Positions 16,980-25,635 of a stretch of DNA of 64,000 nucleotides are shown piece after piece; position 1 is the stretch's first letter; each line of letters opens with the position of its first letter. The stretch is from DAOTUB01 sp034437455 (GTDB lineage: Bacteria > Chloroflexota > Anaerolineae > B4-G1), in contig DAOTUB010000002.1 in the NCBI GenBank assembly GCA_034437455.1, positions 6,081 to 70,080 on the forward strand, given 5' to 3'. Under the pieces are notes generated by a model. The model was not told the origin of the DNA. It searched no databases and was given only the letters and a program-made list of their open reading frames with translations. The translations under genes were made by a program, and so were the position numbers.

Positions 16980-19247
16980 CTAGAAAACCGACTCCATCGT
17001 AAGCGCCGGATGCCCCTTTTCCTCCAGGAACTGGAGCAGTCCCTCGACGTCCGTGCAGATCGTCTCGTCGGCGATCTTGTCCAGCAGTTCAGGGTCCCCT
17101 TCCCGCTCGCAGGCCGCCTGCATCTCCTCGGCCATGCTATCTTTCAAGAAAGAAGACATCCAGACAATACGCTTGAGGCCCCCATCGGCGCGGATGAACT
17201 TGGGGCTGATGAGAAAGTACTTGCCGATGCCCATCACGCCCGGCGTCTGTAACCCGCCGCCGGCCATGCCGGCCAGCGTGGAAAAGGTCATCCCGGCTGG
17301 CGTCATGCTCGGATCCTCACGGCTGACCACCATGAAACCGTTCGCCTCGGGAATGACCATCATGATGCACTCGAAGCAGCCGCAGGCCGTCATGGGGTTC
17401 TCCATGATCGAGTACATCGAGACCTCTTCCACCGTACCCTGAGAGGCCCCCTGGGCATACTCGTTAACTCCTGTGAAGTATCCCTTCTCTTCGTCCATGC
17501 ACTCGCCTTTTTCGATCGGCTGATTGGGGCCGGTGGGGTTGATCTCGTAAGAGGCCTTGCAGTCCAGCCAGTTGTAGGCCCCGCACAATCCCAGCCGTTG
17601 TGGGCTGACGACGCAGACGTGGGTAGGAGCAAAAGACTGGCAGAGAATACAGGAGTAGAAGGTATCTACCGCCTCGTCCGTCAGGTCGGCCAGGCGACGG
17701 TTGCGAAAGTCATACGCCTCGCGCGCCTTTTCCAGCCATTCGGCGTAGAGCTCGGGGTCCGTGATGATCTTGACCTGAACCTTGTCCACGATAGCGCCAA
17801 AGTCAGCGTGGAAGCGGGCGTAGAGGATTTCGCCAAAGTGCTTGAGGTCGAATCCCTTGTCCGCCGCCCCTTTCGAGATGCGGATCCAGGTAATGTCTCG
17901 CTGACCGATGTGCTGGATGCCAGAAGCGGCGTTGACAAAGTAGTGGAACTGCCGCTCCAACACCGGCTCAAAGTCCTCCTGCATCTTGCGTCCGGCCACC
18001 TCGGCCAGGATACCCATGTCCATCGAGCCGCCCTCTTCTATGTTCTCCAGGCCTGGGCCGATGACCTCGATCTTGCCGTCCTCCACATCGTCCATGTCCA
18101 CCATGCGCAGGTACTCCCACGCACGGCTGCCCTTGCCGCCAGACTCGACTCGCATGTCGGCCCGACGCACGACCTCGCCCTCAAAGGCAGAGCCGTAGGG
18201 AACGGGGACGGGCACTTCGGTGATCTTGACCTTGACGCCGCGAACCTCGATGGCGCGCTGTACCATCTTGGCCGCCCGCTCCGTGTCATCCTCCGCCTCG
18301 ATCTCGTTCCAGGGCATGGAGATGACGTGCTCGTAGCGGGTGACGCCGGTGGGCAGAATCTCCGGGATGACGGTGTCGGCGATGGTGGGAAAGCCGTAGG
18401 AGATGGCCCCCGCGGCGGCGGCGTACTTTAGATCGTCCACCTCTCCCAGCGCCAGCACAAAGGCAAAGACGCGGAACTTGTTGTAGAGGAGAATATCCCG
18501 CCACTGACCGGCCTTCAGACCGCCGAACGTCAGCGCCGAGCGGGTGGCAAAGCCCATCGGGTAGATGGCGGAGAGGGTATCTGTGCCAAAGGGGATGATG
18601 TAGGTATCGAATCCCATCTCCACCCCCTCCTCGCGCAACTGGTCGATCACGGAGCGGCCGTTGGTGTTGCCGCAGAGAAAGATCAGGATGTTGCGCCGCT
18701 GAAGCTCCCGCACGATGCCGACGGCGGCCTCGTTCGAGCGGGCCGCGCCAACGAGGGCGGCAAAGCCAGGCATACGGCCGTCCACCAACTGGATGCCCCA
18801 CGAGCGCAACTGGATGTCGTCGATGGGGCCGTTGAGATGGCCATCCCCCTTGAAATCGGGATAGGCGGTGCTGCCGAGCAACTCGAGTCCCGAGCAAGGC
18901 TCCGGCTGCTCCCCGTAGGCGAAGCGGATGCCCTCGATGGCCTCCGCAGCCAACAGGGTCGCCATGCCGCTATCGAGCGTTTCTCCCAGGTAGGGCACCC
19001 ACAGGTTGTCGTCCGGCAGTGGGTGCAGGAGCTTTTTGGCGTGCTCCAATGGCATCTCGAGATCGCCCAACGTAGAGACCTCGTGCGCCAGCATTCCCAG
19101 CGTCACCGGCAAAAAGTAAGCCGTATTGGGGAAAGTAACGGGCGTATCGGCCCCCTTCTCGGCGATGGCCTTCTTCAGTAGCGCGTCCGCCTCGGCCACG
19201 ATGCCGTTGGCGCCGCGGATAGCACGTGTTGCGATATACTTTGACAT
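16980..19247 (-). CDS. acsB: Acetyl-CoA synthase (CODH/ACS alpha subunit)
   Basis: A 755-residue bacterial-type ACS that condenses CO, a methyl group from CoFeSP and CoA. The A-cluster ligands are visible as CILCQSFAPTHVC and LCGAYNWLDC for the [4Fe-4S] cluster and CGC within TACGCFECIMM for the distal nickel. Length fits the full three-domain bacterial form (about 730 residues), including the N-terminal CODH-contact domain. The frame is open upstream to 19352, but ATG at 19247 behind GGAGGGAAC gives the normal MSKYIATRAIRG start. Fourteen bases separate it from cooS. Confidence 0.97.
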   Translation of the reverse strand: MSKYIATRAIRGANGIVAEADALLKKAIAEKGADTPVTFPNTAYFLPVTLGMLAHEVSTLGDLEMPLEHAKKLLHPLPDDNLWVPYLGETLDSGMATLLAAEAIEGIRFAYGEQPEPCSGLELLGSTAYPDFKGDGHLNGPIDDIQLRSWGIQLVDGRMPGFAALVGAARSNEAAVGIVRELQRRNILIFLCGNTNGRSVIDQLREEGVEMGFDTYIIPFGTDTLSAIYPMGFATRSALTFGGLKAGQWRDILLYNKFRVFAFVLALGEVDDLKYAAAAGAISYGFPTIADTVIPEILPTGVTRYEHVISMPWNEIEAEDDTERAAKMVQRAIEVRGVKVKITEVPVPVPYGSAFEGEVVRRADMRVESGGKGSRAWEYLRMVDMDDVEDGKIEVIGPGLENIEEGGSMDMGILAEVAGRKMQEDFEPVLERQFHYFVNAASGIQHIGQRDITWIRISKGAADKGFDLKHFGEILYARFHADFGAIVDKVQVKIITDPELYAEWLEKAREAYDFRNRRLADLTDEAVDTFYSCILCQSFAPTHVCVVSPQRLGLCGAYNWLDCKASYEINPTGPNQPIEKGECMDEEKGYFTGVNEYAQGASQGTVEEVSMYSIMENPMTACGCFECIMMVIPEANGFMVVSREDPSMTPAGMTFSTLAGMAGGGLQTPGVMGIGKYFLISPKFIRADGGLKRIVWMSSFLKDSMAEEMQAACEREGDPELLDKIADETICTDVEGLLQFLEEKGHPALTMESVF

Positions 19248-19261
19248 GTTCCCTCCACCTC

Positions 19262-21259
19262 CTACACCGCCGTCCCATAAGCTGCTTCGATCCGCTCCTC
19301 CAGCGGGAGTTCGAGCAGTTCCGGCATGCGCCGGTCGCCGCTCTGACCCCACTTGGAGGCGTCGTACTCGGGCAGCCCCAGGTCGGCTCGTTTCTTGTCA
19401 ATGTGTTCGATGGATCGGCGGACGATCTCTTCGGCCTCTTCGACGAACTCGAGCCTGCCGCCGACCTTTTCCTCCCAAACCTCGGTCATGATCCGCAGCA
19501 CTTCCTCGCTGCCGGAGACAGGACCGTCGCTGCCGCCCATGATGACATAGGCTCCGGAAGCCACACAGTAGGTGGCGATGGAGATCGCTTTCTCGCTCAT
19601 CCACTCCGGCGCCATGCCTACGGCGGGGATGTCCGAGATATCCTCGCCCAGCCCGCCCTCGGTCGCCATCTGCGCCAGGACGGTGAGGATGCGCGAGTTG
19701 TCCACGCAGGAGCCCATGTGGAGCACCGGCGGGATGCCGACCGTCTCACAGATCTCGCGCAGGCCCGGCCCGGCCACCTCCATCGCCGCCTCGGGGGTCA
19801 TGAACCCCTGCTTGGCGCTGGCGATGGCTCCGCAGCCGGTCTCTACCACCAAGATGTCGTTCTTGAGGAACTCGATGACGACGTCGTGGAAGAGTTCGTC
19901 GTGACGCACGCGAGCGTTGTTGCAACCGATGTTGGCCACCACGCCACGAATGCGTCCGGCCTGGATGGCGTCGTTGAGCGGGCGCAGGGAGCCTCGGTAG
20001 AAGCCGCCCAGCGCATAGTCAATGTACTCGTGGGAGAAACCGGGCACCAACGGGTTATGCTCGTCGGGTATACGTGTCTCCCCACGTTCGGGGAAGCGAT
20101 CGACCGCCCGACGGACGATCTCTTTGGCGATCTCGAGCGCCCTGCTCTCCTCGAACTCGATGTGCCTGGCGCCCTCGATCTTGACCTTGGGCGAGGTGGT
20201 GATCAGTTCGGTGTGAAAATTGTCCGCCATCGGGGCCAATCCCTGCATGATGCACTGGATGTCCACGACCATCGCCTCGACCGCGCCGGTGAGGATGGCC
20301 AACTCTTGCTGCAAAAAGTTACCTGCCAGGGGCACACCCTGCCGCATGACCGTCTCGTTCGCGGTGCAGCAGATACCGGCCAACTGGATGCCCGTGGCTC
20401 CCTTGCTCTTGGCGTATTCGATCATCTCCGGGTCGAGCGCCGCCGCCACGATCATCTCGGAAAGCGTCGGCTCGTGGCCGTGGACGACGACGTTGACCTT
20501 GTCCTCACTGAGCACTCCCAGGTTGGCCCCAGAGCGCACCGGGGCAGGGGTGCCAAAGATCACGTCCGACAGATCGGTAGCCAGCATCGAGCCGCCCCAG
20601 CCGTCGCCCAACGCGCAGCGCAGGGCCTGATCCAGGATGTGCTCGGCTTCCTGGTCGTTGCCGACGTGAGTACGATGTAGCATTTCCACGATCTCTCGGT
20701 CTACACTGCGAGGCGTAATCCCTGCCTCGTCCCAGACCTCTTGCCGTTTGGCCGGAGCGCGCTTCACGTTAAAAACCTCTCCCTCAACCTTGCCAAACTC
20801 GGCCAGGGCCGCCAGGGCTACGTCCTTCGCGATCTCCTCTATGGGCCGCCCATCGGCCTTGACGCCCAGATAGCCCGCCATCTCCAGCAGTTTGAAGGGA
20901 TCTCGGACCCCATAGTCGGGCGCGTGCCCCTCGGCGGCTTCCAGCAGCGTGTAGGCCAGGCCGCGTCCGTGATCGGAGTGGGCCGACGCGCCCACCGCCA
21001 CTGCGCGGGCAAAGTTACGGGCCGCCACGGTCGCTACCGTCGCCCCACAGACCCCGCGCTCGGTCTTTCCTACCAGACGACAGGGACCCATCGAGCAGTT
21101 CTTGCAGCAGAGGCCCTGGGATCCAATGGGGCAGGGAGCCAGCGCATCGGCTCGCGCAAAGGCTGTCTCCACATCTATCTGACAGGCTCGCTCTAATAGA
21201 GCGACGGCTGCCGGATCGTAGCTGGATTCCTGGGGTGTTCGTTCTTTTTTCTTCGCCAT
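19262..21259 (-). CDS. cooS: Carbon monoxide dehydrogenase catalytic subunit
   Basis: A 665-residue Ni-Fe CODH (AcsA/CooS), reducing CO2 to CO for AcsB. B/D-cluster cysteines are in CPIGSQGLCCKNCSMGPC near residues 43-60; C-cluster ligands appear in GHEPTLSE, GCNNARV, TGCGAIASAKQGF and GSCVDNSR. ATG at 21259 lies behind AGGAGGTATACT. Its place directly upstream of acsB identifies it as the ACS-coupled CODH. A long open frame on the opposite strand (19226-20680) is a codon-bias shadow. Confidence 0.97.
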   Translation of the reverse strand: MAKKKERTPQESSYDPAAVALLERACQIDVETAFARADALAPCPIGSQGLCCKNCSMGPCRLVGKTERGVCGATVATVAARNFARAVAVGASAHSDHGRGLAYTLLEAAEGHAPDYGVRDPFKLLEMAGYLGVKADGRPIEEIAKDVALAALAEFGKVEGEVFNVKRAPAKRQEVWDEAGITPRSVDREIVEMLHRTHVGNDQEAEHILDQALRCALGDGWGGSMLATDLSDVIFGTPAPVRSGANLGVLSEDKVNVVVHGHEPTLSEMIVAAALDPEMIEYAKSKGATGIQLAGICCTANETVMRQGVPLAGNFLQQELAILTGAVEAMVVDIQCIMQGLAPMADNFHTELITTSPKVKIEGARHIEFEESRALEIAKEIVRRAVDRFPERGETRIPDEHNPLVPGFSHEYIDYALGGFYRGSLRPLNDAIQAGRIRGVVANIGCNNARVRHDELFHDVVIEFLKNDILVVETGCGAIASAKQGFMTPEAAMEVAGPGLREICETVGIPPVLHMGSCVDNSRILTVLAQMATEGGLGEDISDIPAVGMAPEWMSEKAISIATYCVASGAYVIMGGSDGPVSGSEEVLRIMTEVWEEKVGGRLEFVEEAEEIVRRSIEHIDKKRADLGLPEYDASKWGQSGDRRMPELLELPLEERIEAAYGTAV

Positions 21260-21269
21260 AGTATACCTC

Positions 21270-21605
21270 CTAGTACCGTCGGAACTCGCCCGACATCTCA
21301 CGGTCAGCCCGGTTCGTCTCGGTCATTCGCGAGCCTAGCACTTCCCACTGCGGGTCCCGGCGCAGCTCGGTAGGCTGAACCAGTATAGGAACCTCCCCCT
21401 CGCCCACCGGGTAGCCGGCGTCAGCCAGCGCCTTTTCGATGGCGGTCTGATCCGTCTTGCCTCCGTCGTAAGCGACCAGAACCTGTTTCCAGGCCGAACT
21501 TGCATACACATCTTCTACTCCCTTCAGGTTGACCAGCGCGTCTCGTACTTTGAGGACGTGGTGATCGGCCCAGAGGGTGGGTACTTCTAGCGCTACTTTC
21601 TCCAT
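21270..21605 (-). CDS. Small HMA-fold-like protein between fhs and cooS
   Basis: A 111-residue protein with a pattern like heavy-metal-associated domains: a strand (VALEVPTLW), then HHVLKVRDALVNLKGVEDVYAS, a VLVAYDG strand and a second helix AIEKALADAGYPV. The usual CxxC metal loop is missing; the corresponding loop is WADHH, so any metal would be bound by histidines. ATG at 21605 is chosen over an upstream ATG because the latter lies in repeat DNA. It is ten bases before cooS, so a role in CODH/ACS maturation or metal delivery is plausible but is inference only. Confidence 0.7.
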   Translation of the reverse strand: MEKVALEVPTLWADHHVLKVRDALVNLKGVEDVYASSAWKQVLVAYDGGKTDQTAIEKALADAGYPVGEGEVPILVQPTELRRDPQWEVLGSRMTETNRADREMSGEFRRY

Positions 21606-21619
21606 ATCGTTTGACCTCC

Positions 21620-21672
21620 TGGATAATGCGTGATACGTGATGTATGATTCACACATCACGTATCACGTCTAC
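21620..21672. repeat. Palindrome between fhs and the HMA-like gene
   Basis: The arms cgtgatacgtgatgt and acatcacgtatcacg form a near-perfect hairpin around a short gattcac loop. A partial relative (gatcacgtatcatgcatcacg) is at 32467-32487 in the leader of the TPR gene. Confidence 0.65.
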
Positions 21673-21675
21673 GTT

Positions 21676-23565
21676 CTACGATAGTCCCAAAACCTTCCCC
21701 GTCTCCACGTCTATATCAATATCCGTAAAGACCGGTCGTGTGGGCAGACCGGGCATCGTCTTCATCGTGCCACACAGCGGGAAGATGAATCCCGCGCCCA
21801 CGCTGGCCCGCACATCGGTGATGGGCAGCCGCCAATCGCGAGGCGTGCCCTTGAGCGCCGGGTCGTGCGTGAACGATAGGTGCGTCTTGGCCATGCAGAG
21901 CGGCAGATGCGCCAGCCCCATATTGGTGAAGAGCTTAATCTTGGCCTCTGCCTCGTCCGTATAGTCCACCCCGTCGGCGCGATAAATCTCGCGGGCGATG
22001 GTCTCGATCTTTTCCTTGATCGACATCTCATCCTCGTAGAGGAAGTGGAAATTATTCGGCTTCTCGCAGGCCTTGACCACGGCCTCGGCCAGCGCTGCGC
22101 CACCCTCGCCGCCCTTGGCCCACACTTCACTGAGCACGGCGTCCTCGGCTCCCGTCTCCTTGGCCCGCTTGCGGATCAAATCGACCTCGGCGTCGGTGTC
22201 GTACTTGAAGCGGTTGATCGCCACCACCACCGGCACGCCGAACTTGACCGCGTTCTCGACGTGTTGCAGCAGGTTGGGCAGACCCTTTTCCAGCAGCTCC
22301 AGGTTCTCCTCGGTGTAGGCCTTGTCCAGCGGTTTGCCGGCGACGACCTTGGGTCCGCCGCCGTGCATCTTGAGCGCGCGAATGGTACAGACCAACACCA
22401 CACAGTTGGGAACCAGACCGCTGTAGCGGCTCTTGAGGTTCATGAACTTTTCCATCCCGCAGTCGGCGCCAAAGCCAGACTCGGTGACTACATAGTCGGC
22501 CAGCTTGAGCGCGATCTTGTCGGCGATGATGGACGAGTTGCCCTGGGCGATGTTGGCGAACGGCCCACAGTGGACAAAAGCCGGGCTGCCGGCCAACGTC
22601 TGCATCATGTTCGGCATGATGGCGTCCTTGAGCAGCACGGTCATCGCGCCGGCTACGTTCAGGTCCTCGGCCGTGATCGGCAACACCGGCCTATCCACCT
22701 GGCGTTTGCCGCCCGTCTTGTTCGTGCCGATGATGATGCGGCCCATGCGCTCGCGCAGGTCGGCCAGATCGCTGCACATCGCCAGCGCGGCCATGATCTC
22801 GGAGGCGACTGTGATGTCGTACCCCGTCTCGCGCACCACGCCGTTATTGGTGCCGCCCATGCCGACGACGATGTTCCGCAGCGCCGCGTCCGACACATCC
22901 ACCACGCGCCGCCACTGGATGCCATCGGGGTCGATGTTCAGGCGGAACATGCGCTCCTTGTCCTCGTCGCTCAGGTCAGAGGGCTTTTCCGACTCGATGC
23001 CCAACTTTTCCAGCCGCTTGCGCATGCTCGGCGTGTACTCGTTGTCCGGGCAGAGCGCCTTCGCCAGATACGCGGTGCTCCAACGGGCTTCCTTCGCCAT
23101 GCGGTTGTTAATGGCGGCCGCCAGCAGGTTGTGGGCCGCGCTCACGGCGTGGATGTCGCCAGTGAGGTGCAGGTTAAAGTCCTCCATTGGCACGATCTGA
23201 GCATAACCGCCGCCGGCCGCCCCGCCCTTGATGCCAAAGGTCGGCCCCTGAGAAGGCTGACGAATGACGGTAAAGACCTTCTTGCCGATGTAGTGCAATC
23301 CCTGGCTGACGCCGACGGTAGTCACCGTCTTGCCCTCGCCCAGGGGCGTGGGGGTGATGGCGGTCACGTCAATGTACTTGCCGTTGGGGCGGTCCTTGAA
23401 CTTTTCGAGCACATCCAGATGGACCTTGGCCTTCCACTTCCCTTGTAAGTCAATGTCGTCTTCAGAAAGCCCGACGCTCTTGGCGATCTCGACGATGGGA
23501 AGAAGCTCGGCTGCTTGCGCGATCTCAATGTCGCTAGGAACTGGTTCAACTCGCTTGACTGGCAT
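21676..23565 (-). CDS. fhs: Formate--tetrahydrofolate ligase
   Basis: A 629-residue formyl-THF synthetase, the ATP-dependent entry step of the methyl branch. Motifs are TPLGEGKTVTTVGV (P-loop) near 72-85, RQPSQGPTFGIKGGAAGGGYAQ near 104 and FGADCGMEKFMNLK near 370. It is of the longer class (over 600 residues) rather than the 556-residue clostridial type. ATG at 23565 follows AGGAGGTAAA. It lies downstream of the DUF166 gene and upstream of the HMA-like gene and cooS. Confidence 0.97.
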   Translation of the reverse strand: MPVKRVEPVPSDIEIAQAAELLPIVEIAKSVGLSEDDIDLQGKWKAKVHLDVLEKFKDRPNGKYIDVTAITPTPLGEGKTVTTVGVSQGLHYIGKKVFTVIRQPSQGPTFGIKGGAAGGGYAQIVPMEDFNLHLTGDIHAVSAAHNLLAAAINNRMAKEARWSTAYLAKALCPDNEYTPSMRKRLEKLGIESEKPSDLSDEDKERMFRLNIDPDGIQWRRVVDVSDAALRNIVVGMGGTNNGVVRETGYDITVASEIMAALAMCSDLADLRERMGRIIIGTNKTGGKRQVDRPVLPITAEDLNVAGAMTVLLKDAIMPNMMQTLAGSPAFVHCGPFANIAQGNSSIIADKIALKLADYVVTESGFGADCGMEKFMNLKSRYSGLVPNCVVLVCTIRALKMHGGGPKVVAGKPLDKAYTEENLELLEKGLPNLLQHVENAVKFGVPVVVAINRFKYDTDAEVDLIRKRAKETGAEDAVLSEVWAKGGEGGAALAEAVVKACEKPNNFHFLYEDEMSIKEKIETIAREIYRADGVDYTDEAEAKIKLFTNMGLAHLPLCMAKTHLSFTHDPALKGTPRDWRLPITDVRASVGAGFIFPLCGTMKTMPGLPTRPVFTDIDIDVETGKVLGLS

Positions 23566-23620
23566 TTTACCTCCTATATGTGTATAACGGTTTTATTGAA
23601 CAGACTAGTAAGCATACGCT

Positions 23621-24745
23621 TCACGAACCCTCACCACGCCCCTCCGGCACCAGATACGTCGCCTGCGGCAGATGGGGCGCGATCTCGACCGCCACCGCCC
23701 GCCGCATAAAGTCCCCCGAAGCCTGGATCAGCGGCTCCCCCAGGCTGGGGTCCACGCGCATCGTGGCCAGACAAGGATAGTGGTGATGAAACAGCCCGGC
23801 TTGAATGACGGCTTCTCGCAGGTCTATCCCGACTAATTGGCGGGCGACAGACCGGGCGCATCCACAGGCTGTGTCCCGCTCCACCTCAACGCTTTCGATC
23901 TTTTGATCGCCGCACGTGATCCGAAGCACCGGCCGGCCAAAGTAACGGGCAAACTCATCGATCCAGGGGTCCTCGAACGCGATCTCTTGCCGGCGCACAT
24001 TATAGCATTTCCTGGTGAGAGAGCAAAACGGTTTGGGGAAAACGGCAGTCACGCCCATCGCCATCAACTGGGAGCGAAGCTGGCGAACCAAGCCGTCCGG
24101 CAGCCAGGCCACGTTATCCACCGGCGCGACGACGGCCCGCGCGCCGGTGCGCTCGACGATGCTGGGCAGCAGTTGGGCCACACCGCTCCGTTCTCCCAGC
24201 GAGAGCACCAGGTCGGCGGCGGGCAACCGGATGGGGAGAAACGTCTGCGGGTCATCCACTACCAGGGGGAGATCGGAGGGCGTGCGCCATGATTCCACCG
24301 CCCAGGTTTCGGGAGCAAAGCGGCGGACGTTTTCCAGGATGCGCTGGCCGTAATGGCCCTGGAACAAAATAAAAAGCCGCAACGCCCGGGGGCTGCGGCC
24401 ATGTCGCTCGGTGGGTTCTCGAATTGCCTCCAAAAGGTCTTCCACTCGCTGGCCCGGCTTGTGCTGATGATAGTAGGTGTGGATGCGATTGTCTTCCAGC
24501 GTCAGTCCGATGACCTTGGCGTTGGGGATGGATTCGAGCACCTGAGCGATCAGGCGGCTCTGCTCCTCGCCTTTAGCCTCGAGGATGATCGAGTCGGGAG
24601 CCGTTGCCTGGATCTGAGCGAACACATCCGGGTCGATGGTGGCTACTCCGACGACCTCAATACCCGGTTGACCAGAGAGCAAGCTCTGGACGCCCTGGGC
24701 AAAAAGGGGCTGACTGGTGAGAATAAATACACGATGGTGATACAT
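23621..24745 (-). CDS. Degenerate receiver domain fused to DUF166
   Basis: A 374-residue two-part protein. Residues 1-110 follow the NarL receiver pattern (VFILTSQPLFAQGVQSLL, then SIILEA, then VIGLTLEDN), but the acidic pair is TS and the phospho-acceptor aspartate is a glutamate, so it should not be phosphorylated. Residues about 120-365 match DUF166 as I know it from archaea (FQGHYGQRILENVRRFAP, DTACGCARSVARQLVG, AGLFHHHYPCLATM). DUF166 has no established function. It is the second gene after the NarL regulator and precedes fhs. Confidence 0.75.
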   Translation of the reverse strand: MYHHRVFILTSQPLFAQGVQSLLSGQPGIEVVGVATIDPDVFAQIQATAPDSIILEAKGEEQSRLIAQVLESIPNAKVIGLTLEDNRIHTYYHQHKPGQRVEDLLEAIREPTERHGRSPRALRLFILFQGHYGQRILENVRRFAPETWAVESWRTPSDLPLVVDDPQTFLPIRLPAADLVLSLGERSGVAQLLPSIVERTGARAVVAPVDNVAWLPDGLVRQLRSQLMAMGVTAVFPKPFCSLTRKCYNVRRQEIAFEDPWIDEFARYFGRPVLRITCGDQKIESVEVERDTACGCARSVARQLVGIDLREAVIQAGLFHHHYPCLATMRVDPSLGEPLIQASGDFMRRAVAVEIAPHLPQATYLVPEGRGEGS

Positions 24746-24778
24746 AAAGGGAAACTGACCGTCGTAATGTCGACCTGG

Positions 24779-24807
24779 ATTATATCACCATCGCGCGGGT
24801 CCGTCTA
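24779..24807 (-). promoter_or_regulatory. Promoter of the pseudo-receiver/DUF166 gene
   Basis: On the minus strand, -10 TATAAT (24779-24784) with a weak -35 TAGACG 17 bases upstream. The predicted leader is about 27 bases. Confidence 0.45.
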
Positions 24808-24890
24808 TAGTCCATAAGGGCTACAGGGAGTTCCCTAATAGCTCGATATAACTAGCCCGTGACTCCTTATGACATCAGCGCTCCTACCGC

Positions 24891-25559
24891 TCAATCGGAT
24901 CGCTCGGGCAGACTCACCAATCCGTGGCTCACGGCATACGCGGACGCCTCGGTGCGATTCCTGACCCCCAGCTTGGTCAAGATGCTGCGCAGATGATTCT
25001 TCACTGTGTTGCGGGCGATCCCCAATTCCTCCCCGATCTCCCGGTTGGTATATCCCTGCACGACCAAAGCCAGGATCTCGCTCTCCCGCGCCGAAAGCAC
25101 ACCCGCGGCCTCCGGCTGCACGACCGGGCGGCCCTGCTGGGCCAGTTGGCGGAAGAGCTTGCCCGTCATGCTCCGCGAGATGGGGGTCTCCCCCGCCATC
25201 ACGCTCCGCAACTGCTCAAAGAGCGTCTCCGGCTGGAGGTCCTTGAGCAAATAGCCATCCGCTCCAGAGCGCACGGCGACCGCCAGGTCTTGCTCACCTT
25301 CCGAGACGGTCAGCATCACCACGCGCACGTCCGGCATTTGGGCCTTGATGCGGCGGGTCGCCTCCAGCCCGTCGCAGTTGGGCATGCGGATGTCCATCAG
25401 CACCAGGTCTGGCTGCAACTGGCGCGCCCGCTCGACCGCCTCCAGCCCGTCCGTCGCCTCGCCCACGACCTCGAAATCGGGCTGAAAGTCGAGCAACTGG
25501 ACCAGCCCCTTGCGGAAGAGCAGGTGATCGTCGACCAATAAAATACGCAGTGCGTCCAT
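24891..25559 (-). CDS. NarL/FixJ-family response regulator
   Basis: A 222-residue regulator. The receiver (LLVDDHLLFRKGL, phospho-acceptor in LMDIRMP near residue 55, LTVSE, lysine in LLKD) is followed by a LuxR-type HTH (LSARESEILALVVQGYTNREIGEELGIARNTVKNHL). No histidine kinase is encoded nearby. It heads the minus-strand acetyl-CoA block and is divergent from pyrK. A -10 TATAAT lies only eight bases before the ATG, so the message is probably leaderless. Confidence 0.93.
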   Translation of the reverse strand: MDALRILLVDDHLLFRKGLVQLLDFQPDFEVVGEATDGLEAVERARQLQPDLVLMDIRMPNCDGLEATRRIKAQMPDVRVVMLTVSEGEQDLAVAVRSGADGYLLKDLQPETLFEQLRSVMAGETPISRSMTGKLFRQLAQQGRPVVQPEAAGVLSARESEILALVVQGYTNREIGEELGIARNTVKNHLRSILTKLGVRNRTEASAYAVSHGLVSLPERSD

Positions 25560-25567
25560 TGCTCGCT

Positions 25568-25573
25568 ATTATA
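25568..25573 (-). promoter_or_regulatory. -10 box of a leaderless promoter for the NarL regulator
   Basis: TATAAT on the minus strand, eight bases upstream of the ATG at 25559. Transcription would start at or within two bases of the initiation codon. No good -35 box is seen. Confidence 0.5.
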
Positions 25574-25587
25574 CACGCAATGTACAC

Positions 25588-25616
25588 TTGACACAAAACA
25601 CCACCTGTGGCATAGT
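25588..25616 (+). promoter_or_regulatory. Promoter of pyrK
   Basis: TTGACA (25588-25593), a 17-base spacer and CATAGT (25611-25616). The ATG at 25636 would have a leader of about 13 bases. Confidence 0.55.
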
Positions 25617-25635
25617 CCACTACGGGATCGAAAGA

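Noticed and set aside
19226..23448. Long plus-strand open frames at 19226-20680 and 21880-23448
   Set aside because: They are antisense to cooS and fhs, which are unambiguous; no ribosome sites or domains support them.
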